From: Streptomyces xanthophaeus
Lineage (GTDB): Bacteria; Actinomycetota; Actinomycetes; Streptomycetales; Streptomycetaceae
Direction of reading: 5' to 3'
DNA length: 64,000 nucleotides
Assembly (NCBI RefSeq): GCF_000725805.1
Contig: NZ_JOFT01000040.1
Span: forward strand, 3,167 to 67,166
The notes beneath the pieces were generated by a model. That model did not search any database. It was not told the origin of the DNA and saw nothing but the letters and a program-made list of their open reading frames with translations. This document shows positions 1-8,711 of this stretch, piece by piece; positions within the stretch are counted from its first letter, which is position 1, and every line of letters starts with the position of its first letter. The position numbers were made by a program, and so were the translations under genes.

Positions 1-1398
1 CTCGGCGTGGGCCTTGGCCACGAGCGAGCCGCGCGTGTACGGCACCAGGGCCTCCACCTCGACCTCGGGCCGGGGCAGCTCGGAGTCGATGAGCGCGAGG
101 AGCTCCTCGATGCCCATGCCCGTGCGGGCCGAGACGGCGATGGAGTGCCGCTCGATCCGCAGCAGCCGCTGCAGGACGAGCGGATCCGCGGCGTCCGCCT
201 TGTTGATCACCACGATCTCGGGCACGTTCACCGCACCGACCTCGCGGATCACCTCGCGCACCGCCGCCAGCTGCTCCTCCGGCGCCGGGTGCGAGCCGTC
301 CACGATGTGCAGGATGAGGTCGGAGTCGCCGACCTCCTCCATCGTGGAGCGGAACGCCTCGACGAGGTGGTGGGGCAGGTGCCGGACGAAGCCGACCGTG
401 TCGGCCAGGGTGTAGACCCGGCCGCTCGGCGTCTCGGCCCGGCGCACGGTCGGGTCGAGGGTGGCGAACAGTGCGTTCTCCACCAGCACGCCGGCGCCCG
501 TGAGGCGGTTGAGCAGAGAGGACTTCCCGGCGTTGGTGTAGCCGGCGATGGCGACCGAGGGCACCTTGTTGCGGCGCCGTTCCTGCCGCTTGATGTCACG
601 GCCGGTCTTCATGTCCGCGATCTCCCGGCGCATCTTCGCCATCTTCTCGCGAATCCGCCGCCGGTCGGTCTCGATCTTGGTCTCACCGGGGCCTCGGGTG
701 GCCATGCCGCCACCGCCGCCGCCACCCATCTGACGGGACAGCGAGGCACCCCATCCGCGCAGGCGCGGCAGCATGTACTGCATCTGCGCGAGCGCGACCT
801 GCGCCTTGCCCTCTCGGGACTTGGCGTGCTGGGCGAAGATGTCGAGGATGAGGGCGGTCCGGTCGACCACCTTCACCTTGACGACGTCTTCGAGGGCGAT
901 GAGCTGGCCGGGGCTGAGCTCGCCGTCGCAGACGACGGTGTCGGCGCCGCTCTCCATGACGATGTCGCGCAGTTCCCGGGCCTTGCCCGAGCCGATGAAG
1001 GTGGCCGGGTCGGGCTTGTCACGACGCTGGATCACGCCGTCGAGGACGAGGGCGCCGGCCGTCTCGGCGAGGGCGGCGAGCTCCGCGAGGGAGTTCTCCG
1101 CGTCGTTCACCGTGCCGGAGGTCCAGACGCCGACCAGCACGACGCGCTCCAGGCGCAGCTGCCGGTACTCGACCTCGGTGACGTCTTCGAGTTCGGTGGA
1201 GAGCCCGGCCACGCGGCGCAGGGCCGCGCGCTCGGAGCGTTCGAACTGCTCGCCGTCGCGGTCTCCGTCGATCTTGTGGCTCCAGGCGACGTCCTCTTCC
1301 ATCAGGGCATCGGCCCGAAGGCTCTCGGTGAAGCTCTGCGGGTCCGGCACGTCCTGTGCGTCCCGCGCGTCCTGGGAAGGGGAAGAAGAGGAGGTCAT
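1..1398 (-). CDS. hflX: GTPase HflX (3' end cut by window edge)
   Basis: HflX is a ribosome-associated GTPase that splits or rescues stalled 70S ribosomes and 50S subunits under stress. The visible 466 codons run in frame to base 1 without a stop, so the last C-terminal residues lie outside the window. An acidic N-terminal extension of about 75 residues precedes the HflX-specific domain. A Gly-rich linker (about residues 225-231) leads to the RGPGETKIETDRR segment typical of the family. The G domain follows: G1 GYTNAGKSS near residue 286, the DTVGF switch and NKAD. ATG start chosen at the first in-frame Met. The upstream neighbour on the same strand is a peptidase 211 bp away, and that gap carries repeated GTGACA/TGTCAC motifs. 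Identity is very secure. Confidence 0.95.
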   Translation of the reverse strand, partial: MTSSSSPSQDARDAQDVPDPQSFTESLRADALMEEDVAWSHKIDGDRDGEQFERSERAALRRVAGLSTELEDVTEVEYRQLRLERVVLVGVWTSGTVNDAENSLAELAALAETAGALVLDGVIQRRDKPDPATFIGSGKARELRDIVMESGADTVVCDGELSPGQLIALEDVVKVKVVDRTALILDIFAQHAKSREGKAQVALAQMQYMLPRLRGWGASLSRQMGGGGGGGMATRGPGETKIETDRRRIREKMAKMRREIADMKTGRDIKRQERRRNKVPSVAIAGYTNAGKSSLLNRLTGAGVLVENALFATLDPTVRRAETPSGRVYTLADTVGFVRHLPHHLVEAFRSTMEEVGDSDLILHIVDGSHPAPEEQLAAVREVIREVGAVNVPEIVVINKADAADPLVLQRLLRIERHSIAVSARTGMGIEELLALIDSELPRPEVEVEALVPYTRGSLVAKAHAE

Positions 1399-1470
1399 TG
1401 GATCCTTACGTCGATTCGAATGCGTCCGCGGTGACCGGAGGACCGTGTACAGGAACCCTGCGCACCGCGA

Positions 1471-1502
1471 GTGACATAACACTGTCACGTCCAACGTGTC
1501 AC
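1471..1502. promoter_or_regulatory. GTGACA/TGTCAC repeat cluster upstream of hflX
   Basis: A perfect inverted repeat GTGACA-N6-TGTCAC lies at 1471-1488, with a third TGTCAC at 1497-1502 and a further GTGACA at 1538-1543. On the minus strand these sit 73-145 bp before the hflX start, where promoter elements are expected. The spacing does not fit the usual TGTGA-N6-TCACA Crp site. Regulator unknown. Confidence 0.4.
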
Positions 1503-1609
1503 ACCGCCGGGGGATTCCCCGAACGGGCCCGTCGATGGTGACATGCCCGTTCCTCGGCCGTCACACCCTTTTCGGGCGCCGCTTCCCGTGCCGGGCGGCC
1601 CTGCGCCGC

Positions 1610-3055
1610 TCAGGCCTTCTTCGGACCGCCCCACTCCGGGTGCCCCGGCATCGCCGGCGTGGTCTTCCCGTACAGCCAGGGGTTCAGGAAGGCCGTCAGG
1701 TCCCGGCCCGCCTCCTGCGAGGCCAGGCGTACGAAGTCCTCCGTACCCGCGACGGAGTCCTTGTGCTCCGTCACCCAGCGCCGCTCGATCCGGTCGAAGG
1801 CCGCGGCGCCGATCTCCTGGCGCAGCGCGTACAGGATCAGCGCGGACCCGTCGTAGACCACCGGCCGGAACAGCCCGATCTTCTCGCCCGGAGGGGAGGC
1901 CTTCGGCGCGGCCGGCGGGCCGCCCGCCGCCCGCCACTGGTCGGAGCGCTGGTACGCCTCGCGCATGCGCCGCTCCAGGGAGTACTTGCCGAGTCCGTCC
2001 GCGTACAGGGCCTCGTACCAGGTGGCGTGCCCCTCGTTCAGCCACAGGTCGGACCAGGTACGGGGAGAGACGCTGTCACCGAACCACTGGTGGGCCAGCT
2101 CGTGGACCATGACGGCCTCGACGTACCACTGCGGGTAGCTCCCGTCCGAGAACAGGCTGTGCTCGAAGAGCGAGAGGGTCTGGGTCTCCAGCTCGAATCC
2201 GGTCGTCGCGCGTGCGATCAGCACCCCGTAGTTCTCGAAGGGGTAGCGGCCGACCCTCTCCTCCATCCACGCGATGTGCCCCGCGGTCTTCTTCAGCCAG
2301 GGATCCAGCCGCTGGCGGTCCGCGGCCGGCACCACGTCGCGCAGGGGCAGGCCGTGCGGGCCCGTGCCGTGGACGACGGCGGACCGGCCGATCGAGACCT
2401 GGGCCAGCTCGGTGGCCATCGGGTGCAGGGTCCGGTACGTCCAGGACGTCGTGCTGCCCGTCCTGAGCGCGGGCAGCGCGCCCGGCACCCCGTTGGCGAC
2501 GACCGTGAGCCCGGCCGGGGCGGTGACGCGGAAGGTGAAGAGCGCCTTGTCGGCCGGGTGGTCGTTGCAGGGGAAGACGCGGTGGGCGGCGTCCGCCTGG
2601 TTCGCCATGGCCAGGCCGTCCTCGGTGGGTACCCAGCCTCCGTCCCCGGATCCGCGCGGATCGCTGGTGTGGCGGACCGTGATGCGCAGCGGGGCGCCCT
2701 CCCCCACGGGTCGCGCGGGGGTCAGCACCAGGTCCTCGCCCGCGCTCTCGAACTGCGCCGGCACCCCGTTGACCTCGGCGGACGCCACCGTTCCGTGGCT
2801 GAAGTCCAGATTGATCCGGTCCAGCGCCTGCAGGGTCCGGGCGTTGATCACGGTGACCGCGTCGAGCGGGGTGCGGTTGTCCTTGTACGCGAAGGAGAGG
2901 TCGTACGAGAGCACGTCGTACCCGGGGTTGCCCAGTTCAGGGAACAGGCGGTCGCCGATGCCCAGCGCCTGCGGCGGGGGCAGCACGGCGGCGACGAGGG
3001 TGAGGGAGGCCGCGGCGAGCAGGGCGGCGCGCAGGCGGGGGGAGGTGAGCTGCAT
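1610..3055 (-). CDS. Secreted M1-family zinc metallopeptidase
   Basis: A 481-residue gluzincin aminopeptidase-like protein, expected to be exported and to remove N-terminal residues from peptides. The start at 3055 puts a signal peptide at the N-terminus (MQLTSPRLRAALLAA, hydrophobic to about residue 30); an upstream in-frame Met would add 19 polar residues before it. The catalytic site is intact: HELAH at 318-322 with the third zinc ligand Glu in WLNEGHATWYE (341). The substrate-binding GxMEN motif is replaced by GFELETQT (about 286-293), so specificity may differ from classical aminopeptidase N. At about half the length of PepN, it lacks the long C-terminal helical domain. Stands alone between hflX and rsh on the same strand. 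Confidence 0.9.
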   Translation of the reverse strand: MQLTSPRLRAALLAAASLTLVAAVLPPPQALGIGDRLFPELGNPGYDVLSYDLSFAYKDNRTPLDAVTVINARTLQALDRINLDFSHGTVASAEVNGVPAQFESAGEDLVLTPARPVGEGAPLRITVRHTSDPRGSGDGGWVPTEDGLAMANQADAAHRVFPCNDHPADKALFTFRVTAPAGLTVVANGVPGALPALRTGSTTSWTYRTLHPMATELAQVSIGRSAVVHGTGPHGLPLRDVVPAADRQRLDPWLKKTAGHIAWMEERVGRYPFENYGVLIARATTGFELETQTLSLFEHSLFSDGSYPQWYVEAVMVHELAHQWFGDSVSPRTWSDLWLNEGHATWYEALYADGLGKYSLERRMREAYQRSDQWRAAGGPPAAPKASPPGEKIGLFRPVVYDGSALILYALRQEIGAAAFDRIERRWVTEHKDSVAGTEDFVRLASQEAGRDLTAFLNPWLYGKTTPAMPGHPEWGGPKKA

Positions 3056-3174
3056 CCACCACCGCTTACCAGTGCCCGTCCCCCGGCCGTGCACGACGCG
3101 CGACGGCGCCACCCGAACGGGTCCCTCCGCTGCTGCACCCCCCGGATGCCCCGCCCCTCAGGCCCTGGCACGGC

Positions 3175-5256
3175 CTAGGCGCGGCTGACGTCGTACACGC
3201 CTGGTACGTCGCGCATGGCCCGCATCAGGGCGGGCAGTCCGGCCGCGTCGGGCAGCAGCAGGGTGTAGGAGTGCCGGACCCGCTGCTCGACCGGCGGTTC
3301 CACGGTCGCGGAGACGACCTCGACGCCCTCGCGGGCGATGGCTTCCGTGAGATCGGCCAGCAGATGCGGGCGGCCGAACGATTCGGCGAGCAGCGTGACC
3401 CGGCAGTCGGCGGTCGCCCGCCAGTGCACGGCGACGGAGGTCCGCCCCACCGCCCGCATCTGGGCCACCGCCGCGCAGTGGATGCGGTGCACGGTGACGG
3501 CCCCGCCCCGTACGAGGAATCCGGCGACCGCGTCGGGCGGTACCGGCGTGCAGCAGCCGGCCAGCCGTACGGTGGCGTCGGGCAGATCGGCGACCGCGTT
3601 GCCGCCGCCGCCGCGGGCCCCGATCACGGACAGCGGTGCCCGTGCGGCCGAGGTGGTGGCCAGGGCCCGGTCGGGATGGGCCTCCAGCCAGCTGCTGATG
3701 GCGAACCGGGCGGCAGGGGTCCGCGCGTGGTCCAGCCATTCGGCGGCCGGCCCGGAGGAGGCGTCCTGCGCGAGCAGCAGCTGCACGGTGTCGCCGTCGG
3801 ACAGCCGGGAGGCCAGGGAGGTGAGGCGCCCGTTGACCCGGGCGCCGATACAGCCGTGGGCGGCCTCGCCGTGCTGCGCGTAGGCCGCGTCGATGCAGCT
3901 GGCCCCGGCCGGCAGGCCCAGCGTCCCGCCGTCCGCCCGGAACACGGTGATCTCCCGGTCCTGTGCCAGCTCCGCGCGCAGCACGCTCCAGAAGGTGTCG
4001 GGGTCGGGCGCGGACTGCTGCCAGTCGAGCAGCCGGGAGAGCCAGCCGGGCCGGGTCGGGTCGACGCGCTCCTCGTCGGGGTCGGCCGCCGTTTCGGAGG
4101 CCCCGGTGGCGTACGGACTGCCGAGCGCGACCACGCCCGCCTCGGCGACGCGGTGCATCTGCCGGGTCCGCACGATGACCTCGGCGACGTACCCCTCGGG
4201 CACGGCGACGGCGGTGTGCAGGGATTGGTAGAGGTTGAACTTCGGGACGGCGATGAAGTCCTTGAACTCCGAGACCACCGGGGTGAAGCAGGTGTGCAGC
4301 TCGCCCAGGACCGCGTAGCAGTCGGCGTTCTCGGCGACCAGGACAAGGATGCGGCCGAAGTCGGAGCCGCGCAGTTCGCCGCGCCCCAGGGCGATCCGGT
4401 GGACGGAGACGAAGTGCCGGGGCCGGACCTGCACTTCGGCGGCGATGCCCGCGTCGCGCAGGACGGCCCGTACGGAGTCGGCGATGCCGGGCAGCGGATC
4501 GCTCTCCCCCGCGTGGGCGGCGATGAGCGCGCGGGTGCGCTCGTACTCCTCCGGGTGCAGGATCGCGAAGACGAGGTCTTCCAGCTCGGTCTTGAGGGCC
4601 TGTACGCCGAGCCGTTCGGCCAGCGGGATGAGGACGTCGCGGGTGACCTTGGCGATGCGGGCCTGTTTCTCGGGCCGCATCACGCCGAGGGTGCGCATGT
4701 TGTGCAGCCGGTCGGCGAGTTTGATGGACATCACGCGGACGTCGTTGCCGGTGGCGACGAGCATCTTGCGGAAGGTCTCGGGCTCGGCGGCGGCGCCGTA
4801 GTCGATCTTCTCCACCTTGGTGACGCCGTCGACGATGAAGCAGACCTCGTCGCCGAACTCCTCGCGGACCTGATCGAGGGTCACCTCGGTGTCCTCGACG
4901 GTGTCGTGGAGCAGCGAGGCCGTCAAGGTGACCGTTTCGGCGCCGAGTTCGGCCAGGATCAGGGTGACGGCGAGCGGATGTGTGATGTACGGCTCACCGC
5001 TTTTGCGCATCTGTCCGCGGTGGGAGGTCTCCGCGAGGAGGTACGCGCGCCGCAGGACGGACAGGTCGGCGTCCGGATGGTGGGCCCGGTGCGCCTCGGC
5101 GACATGGCCGATCGCGTCCGGGAGGCGGTCCCGGGACGTGGGCCCGAGCAGGGCCGCGCGCCCGAGCCGGCGCAGATCGAGCCTGGTCCGGCCCCGTCTG
5201 CGGCTCTCAGGGCGCGCTTCGGGGTGTGCTTCGGGGTTCGTGGCCTCTGCACTCAT
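3175..5256 (-). CDS. rshA: RelA/SpoT-homologue (p)ppGpp synthetase/hydrolase, RshA type
   Basis: A 693-residue cytosolic RSH protein of (p)ppGpp metabolism. ATG chosen because GGAGGTG lies just upstream. The N-terminal hydrolase domain keeps its metal site: SHRGQMRKSGEPYITHP from residue 78 and the HD pair in LLHDTVED (117-118). The synthetase half keeps SEFKDFIAVPKFNLYQSLHT (329-348) and the EVIVRT strand. It diverges at the nucleotide-binding start (SDFGRILVLV near 298) and at the usual YSIYQK stretch (VSVHRI). TGS-like and C-terminal ACT segments follow. I recall this position as rshA, the second RSH of S. coelicolor beside relA. A hydrolase with weak or conditional synthetase is the reading I favour; this is inference. 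Confidence 0.88.
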   Translation of the reverse strand: MSAEATNPEAHPEARPESRRRGRTRLDLRRLGRAALLGPTSRDRLPDAIGHVAEAHRAHHPDADLSVLRRAYLLAETSHRGQMRKSGEPYITHPLAVTLILAELGAETVTLTASLLHDTVEDTEVTLDQVREEFGDEVCFIVDGVTKVEKIDYGAAAEPETFRKMLVATGNDVRVMSIKLADRLHNMRTLGVMRPEKQARIAKVTRDVLIPLAERLGVQALKTELEDLVFAILHPEEYERTRALIAAHAGESDPLPGIADSVRAVLRDAGIAAEVQVRPRHFVSVHRIALGRGELRGSDFGRILVLVAENADCYAVLGELHTCFTPVVSEFKDFIAVPKFNLYQSLHTAVAVPEGYVAEVIVRTRQMHRVAEAGVVALGSPYATGASETAADPDEERVDPTRPGWLSRLLDWQQSAPDPDTFWSVLRAELAQDREITVFRADGGTLGLPAGASCIDAAYAQHGEAAHGCIGARVNGRLTSLASRLSDGDTVQLLLAQDASSGPAAEWLDHARTPAARFAISSWLEAHPDRALATTSAARAPLSVIGARGGGGNAVADLPDATVRLAGCCTPVPPDAVAGFLVRGGAVTVHRIHCAAVAQMRAVGRTSVAVHWRATADCRVTLLAESFGRPHLLADLTEAIAREGVEVVSATVEPPVEQRVRHSYTLLLPDAAGLPALMRAMRDVPGVYDVSRA

Positions 5257-5396
5257 GGGCACCTCCGGCGGCTTCGACCGGCGGTGGCGGGCATGGGGTG
5301 AGCCCTCAGGGCCGGTGCCTGATGTTACCGACCCCACCACGTGGCGCAGTCCACCTCTCGCTCAGCGTGAAACGGATCACCCATTAGAGGGAAGCT

Positions 5397-6272
5397 TCAG
5401 CCGAAAGCCGTTTCGGTGAGCCAGTCCGCATCGAAGTCGCCGCGGGCCACGATGACGGCCGGTCCGGTCATCTCGATCTGCCCGTCGGGGCGCTCGGTGA
5501 TGACCAGGGTGCCGCCGGGGAGGTCGACGGTGTAGGTGACGGGTTCGCCGGTGACGGCCGGGTCCGCGCCGTCGCGGCGGATGGCGGCCACGGCGACGGC
5601 GCAGGCGCCGGTGCCGCAGGAGCGGGTCTCGCCGGAGCCGCGCTCGTGGACGCGCATGGCGACGTGCCGGGGGCCGCGGTCGACGACGAACTCGACGTTG
5701 ACTCCGGTCGGGTACGCGGAAGCCGGGCTGAAGGGCGGGGCGGTGAACAGGTTCCCCGCGTCGTCGAGGCTCTCGACGAAGGCGACGGCGTGCGGGTTGC
5801 CCATGTTCACGTTGCGCGCGGGCCAGCTGCGGGCCCCCACGGAGACGGTGACCTCGCCCGCGGGGAGCTCGGCGCGGCCCATGGAGACGGTGACGTTGCC
5901 GCTCTTGTCGAGGTGGACCCGCTTGACGCCGCCCCGGGTGGCGACGGCGAGGTCGCCGGGCTCGACGTGGCCCGCGTACTGGAGGTAGCGGGCGAAGACG
6001 CGCACGCCGTTGCCGCACATCTCGGCGACGGAGCCGTCGCTGTTGCGGTAGTCCATGAACCACTCGGCCTCGTCGGCCAGGTGGGCCGCCTCGGGGTGGG
6101 CGGCGGACCGGACCACGTGCAGGACCCCGTCCGCGCCGATCCCGGCGCGCCGGTCGCACAGCTTGGCGACGGCCGACGGGGGCAGCTCGACGGTGTTGTC
6201 CGGGTCCGGGACGATCACGAAGTCGTTCTCGGTGCCGTGGCCCTTGAGGAAGGAGAGGGTGCTCTGCGTCAC
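5397..6272 (-). CDS. dapF: Diaminopimelate epimerase
   Basis: DapF converts LL- to meso-diaminopimelate, the last step before lysine; Streptomyces also place LL-DAP in their cell wall, so the two isomers are used differently. The 291-residue protein begins MTQSTLSFLKGHGTENDFV from a GTG start. Both catalytic cysteine motifs are present: AEMCGNGVRVFARYL in the N-terminal half and GSGETRSCGTGACAVA in the C-terminal half. Length and pseudo-twofold layout match the family. Gene order rsh-dapF-(membrane protein)-miaA on one strand resembles other Streptomyces, with no sign of a dedicated lysine operon. Confidence 0.97.
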   Translation of the reverse strand: MTQSTLSFLKGHGTENDFVIVPDPDNTVELPPSAVAKLCDRRAGIGADGVLHVVRSAAHPEAAHLADEAEWFMDYRNSDGSVAEMCGNGVRVFARYLQYAGHVEPGDLAVATRGGVKRVHLDKSGNVTVSMGRAELPAGEVTVSVGARSWPARNVNMGNPHAVAFVESLDDAGNLFTAPPFSPASAYPTGVNVEFVVDRGPRHVAMRVHERGSGETRSCGTGACAVAVAAIRRDGADPAVTGEPVTYTVDLPGGTLVITERPDGQIEMTGPAVIVARGDFDADWLTETAFG

Positions 6273-6325
6273 CCGCCCATCGTACCGAGCCCCAGCTCAG
6301 CGGCGTCGCGGTGTCCGAGGCGCGG

Positions 6326-6883
6326 TCAGCGCAGCCGGGCGACCCGGTAGACGGCGAGGGCTACGACGGCCAGCGCGGCCACCGCGTACAGCGCGGCCAT
6401 CCGCCAGTCGGGGCGCAGTCCGCTGCCGCGGGCCGGGAGCCCGGGCCAGGTGTGGCCCACGCGGCGGGCGGCCATCATGCCCCAGCCGCCCGCGCAGCAG
6501 CTGATGAGGAAGCCGAGCATGGCGACCACGGCTCCGCCGTCGCCGAACTCGAAGGCGAGGGGGAAGGCGAACATCAGGGAGCCGGAGGCGGCGAGCATCA
6601 CGATGGGGGCGATCTGCCACAGGCGCAGGCGGCGCTGCGGACGCAGTTCCACCTCGAATTCCGGACCTGAGGCGGCCGCGGCCTCGGCGGGGTCCGGTGC
6701 GTCCGGTCCGTCGGGGGTCAGGCGGGCGGGGTCCGCGGGCAGCCCGAGCCCGTCGGCCGCGCCGAGCACCTCGGCTCCGGCGGGCGTGCCGGAACCACCG
6801 GCGCCGCCCGGACCGTCGTGAAGCGTCGGGTCCGTTTGCCGCCGGGTGTCGTCCTGCCCGGTGTCGCGAGGGCCGGCCTCCAT
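6326..6883 (-). CDS. Small multi-pass membrane protein of unknown function
   Basis: A 185-residue protein not assigned to a named family. ATG at 6883 chosen because GGGGAGGG lies 10 bases upstream; longer reading would add a basic, unconvincing leader. Residues 1-75 are polar and rich in Gly, Pro, Asp and Ala. Three hydrophobic segments follow: IAPIVMLAASGSLMFAFPLA, VVAMLGFLISCCAGGWGMMA and a C-terminal AALYAVAALAVVALAVYRVA. The likely topology is a cytoplasmic disordered N-tail with three transmembrane helices. It sits between dapF (53 bp downstream) and miaA (133 bp upstream), all on one strand. Function unknown. Confidence 0.75.
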   Translation of the reverse strand: MEAGPRDTGQDDTRRQTDPTLHDGPGGAGGSGTPAGAEVLGAADGLGLPADPARLTPDGPDAPDPAEAAAASGPEFEVELRPQRRLRLWQIAPIVMLAASGSLMFAFPLAFEFGDGGAVVAMLGFLISCCAGGWGMMAARRVGHTWPGLPARGSGLRPDWRMAALYAVAALAVVALAVYRVARLR

Positions 6884-7016
6884 CGCCACGCGCCCTCCCC
6901 ACTCGGACTTAGAACGCCGCATTCCTACTGCCGGTGACCGCACCGGCCGGAGTTTGATGATGGCACGGTCGCGGACCCCGGACGGGCGCCCGGAGCTTCC
7001 CGATGCCATCACGTGA

Positions 7017-7955
7017 TCAGGCTGTGACCGGTCGTTCGACCAACGACTGCGCGAGCCCGGGGAGTTCCCTCCGGTCGGCGGCCGCCCCGCTGAGCCAGTG
7101 GACCCGCGGGTCGCGGCGGAACCAGGAGTCCTGGCGGCGGGCGAACCGCTTGGTCGCGCGGACCGTCTCGGCCCGGGCCTCGTCCTCGGTGCACTGTCCG
7201 GCGAGGGCGGCCAGCACCTGCTGGTACCCCAGCGCCCTGGAGGCGGTGACTCCGTCGCGCAGTCCCCGGGCCTCCAGCGCGCGGACCTCGTCGACCAGCC
7301 CTTCGTCCCACATCCGGTCCACGCGCAGCGCGATCCGCTCGTCGAGCTCGGGGCGGGCCACGTCGACGCCGATCTGCACGGTGTCGTAGACGGACTCGTG
7401 GCCGGGCAGGTTGGCGGTGAAGGGGCGGCCTGTGATCTCGATGACCTCCAGCGCGCGGACGATGCGCCGGCCGTTGCTGGGCAGGATCGCCTGGGCCGCG
7501 GCCGGGTCGGCGGCGGCGAGGCGGGCGTGCAGGGCGCCGGGGCCGCGGAGCGTGACCTCCTCCTCCAGCCGCGCCCGGACCTCGGGGTCGGTGCCGGGGA
7601 ACTCCATGGCGTCCAGGGCGCCGCGCACGTAGAGCCCGGACCCGCCGACGAGGACGGGGGTGCGGCCCTGCGCGAGCAGGGCGTCGATCTCGGCGCGGGC
7701 CAGGCGCTGGTACTCGGCGACGCTCGCGGTCTCGGTCACGTCCCAGATGTCGAGGAGGTGGTGCGGGACGCCGCCCCGCTCCCCCGCCGTCAGCTTGGCG
7801 GTGCCGATGTCCATCCCCCGGTACAGCTGCATGGAGTCGGCGTTGACGACTTCACCGCCGAAATGACGGGCCAGGGCGACGCCCAGATCGGACTTTCCGG
7901 CTGCCGTGGGACCGACGACGGCGATGACCCGCGGGGCGGGAGCTGCTTTCCTCAC
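7017..7955 (-). CDS. miaA: tRNA dimethylallyltransferase MiaA
   Basis: MiaA transfers dimethylallyl from DMAPP to N6 of A37 in tRNAs reading UNN codons. MiaB, whose gene lies 1.5 kb further on, then methylthiolates the product. The 312-residue protein shows the P-loop GPTAAGKS at 15-22, NADSMQLYRGMDIGTAK and PHHLLDIWDVTE, all hallmarks of the family. GTG start. In Streptomyces this pathway matters because tRNA-Leu(UAA), encoded by bldA, is among its substrates; a TTA-containing gene occurs later in this window. That link is inference. The gene is divergent from a small-protein gene across 184 bp. Confidence 0.97.
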   Translation of the reverse strand: MRKAAPAPRVIAVVGPTAAGKSDLGVALARHFGGEVVNADSMQLYRGMDIGTAKLTAGERGGVPHHLLDIWDVTETASVAEYQRLARAEIDALLAQGRTPVLVGGSGLYVRGALDAMEFPGTDPEVRARLEEEVTLRGPGALHARLAAADPAAAQAILPSNGRRIVRALEVIEITGRPFTANLPGHESVYDTVQIGVDVARPELDERIALRVDRMWDEGLVDEVRALEARGLRDGVTASRALGYQQVLAALAGQCTEDEARAETVRATKRFARRQDSWFRRDPRVHWLSGAAADRRELPGLAQSLVERPVTA

Positions 7956-8044
7956 CGACCCAGTCTCTCAGCCCCCGGTCAAGACACGGGCACGTACCCG
8001 ATCGGGTTACGTGACGGGTCCCGGTCGAGGTCGTTGCCCTGGCG

Positions 8045-8077
8045 GGGTTCCGCCGGGCGCACGCCCGGCGGGGACCC
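8045..8077. other. Stable hairpin in the miaA/small-protein divergent region
   Basis: A GC-rich inverted repeat pairs 8045-8059 with 8062-8077 around a two-base CA loop, with one bulged G and one G-U pair. It lies 63 bp before the start of the downstream plus-strand gene. It could be a 5' leader structure or a terminator of upstream readthrough. No T-run follows. Confidence 0.4.
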
Positions 8078-8139
8078 GGCGGAGGCCGGTCCGGCCAAGG
8101 CGGAACTTCACTCACACGAGTAGCGTTATGGGAGTAGAC

Positions 8140-8355
8140 ATGGGCGTTTTTGATCGGTTTTTTCGTCGTAAGGACGAGGTTGCGACCGAGGAGGTCGCCG
8201 CCGAGGACCTGACGGCGGAGTCCGCAGCGGCCGAAGCGGCCGAGGCCGAGCCGGTTGCCGCGGAAGCTGCCCCGGTGGAAGCCGTGGAGATCCCGAAGCA
8301 GCAGTCGGCCGAGGTGGCGGCGGACAGCGAGACCGGCGAGGGCGCCCGTACGTAG
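8140..8355 (+). CDS. Small acidic protein of unknown function
   Basis: A 71-residue protein beginning MGVFDRFFRRKDEVATEE. The second of two nearby ATGs was chosen because GGGAG lies 5 bases before it; the first would add four residues. After a short basic amphipathic start (FDRFFRRK) the rest is Ala/Glu-rich and very acidic, with no cysteines or membrane segment, so it is probably disordered or helical. I recall similar Streptomyces proteins annotated as gliding motility protein, but nothing in the sequence supports that role. It lies 24 bp before the antitoxin-like gene and is probably co-transcribed with it. Confidence 0.7.
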   Translation: MGVFDRFFRRKDEVATEEVAAEDLTAESAAAEAAEAEPVAAEAAPVEAVEIPKQQSAEVAADSETGEGART

Positions 8356-8379
8356 CTACCCGCCAAGGGAAGGTGGCCC

Positions 8380-8625
8380 ATGGGCCTGCTGGACAATCTG
8401 AAGGCCAAGCTCGCTCCGGCGAAGGGCAAGGTCGGTGACCTCGCCCAGCAGCACGAGGGCAGGATCGGCGAGGGTCTGGACAAGGTCGCCAAGGCCGTGG
8501 ATTCCAAGACCAAGGGCAAGTACAGCGGCCAGATCACGAGCGGAACGGGCAAGGCGAAGGACGCCCTGGGGAAGATCGCGCACAAGGACACTCCCGGCGG
8601 GCCGACGCCGCCGGCGGCTCCCTGA
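8380..8625 (+). CDS. MT0933-like antitoxin family protein (no toxin adjacent)
   Basis: An 81-residue, Lys/Gly-rich protein, MGLLDNLKAKLAPAKGKVGD at the start. Its repeated helical segments (GEGLDKVAKAVDSKTKGKYS, ITSGTGKAKDALGKI) resemble the actinobacterial family named after M. tuberculosis MT0933/Rv0909 antitoxins. AAGGAAGG-type ribosome-binding sequence precedes the ATG. No toxin-sized partner adjoins: the upstream gene is the small acidic protein and the downstream gene is convergent. An antitoxin role is therefore doubtful here; a free-standing small basic protein is as likely. Transcription probably ends at the strong hairpin 10 bp after the stop. Confidence 0.7.
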   Translation: MGLLDNLKAKLAPAKGKVGDLAQQHEGRIGEGLDKVAKAVDSKTKGKYSGQITSGTGKAKDALGKIAHKDTPGGPTPPAAP

Positions 8626-8634
8626 CGCGGTACC

Positions 8635-8672
8635 GGAAGGGGCGCGGGACCAGGTGGTCCCGCGCCCCTTCC
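8635..8672. terminator. Bidirectional hairpin terminator
   Basis: An 18-bp perfect inverted repeat (8635-8652 with 8655-8672) with a two-base loop sits between two convergent genes. There is no U-tract, as is common for Streptomyces terminators. Confidence 0.8.
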
Positions 8673-8711
8673 GCGTGCCCGGGCGGGGTCCTGAGAGGCC
8701 CGGCCCCGCCC

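Noticed and set aside
1471..1488. GTGACA-N6-TGTCAC as a Crp site
   Set aside because: The half-sites TGTGA/TCACA with six-base spacer are not met; spacing between GTGAC and GTCAC is eight.
8380..8625. A functional toxin-antitoxin module
   Set aside because: No toxin gene adjoins; the neighbour is an acidic low-complexity protein.
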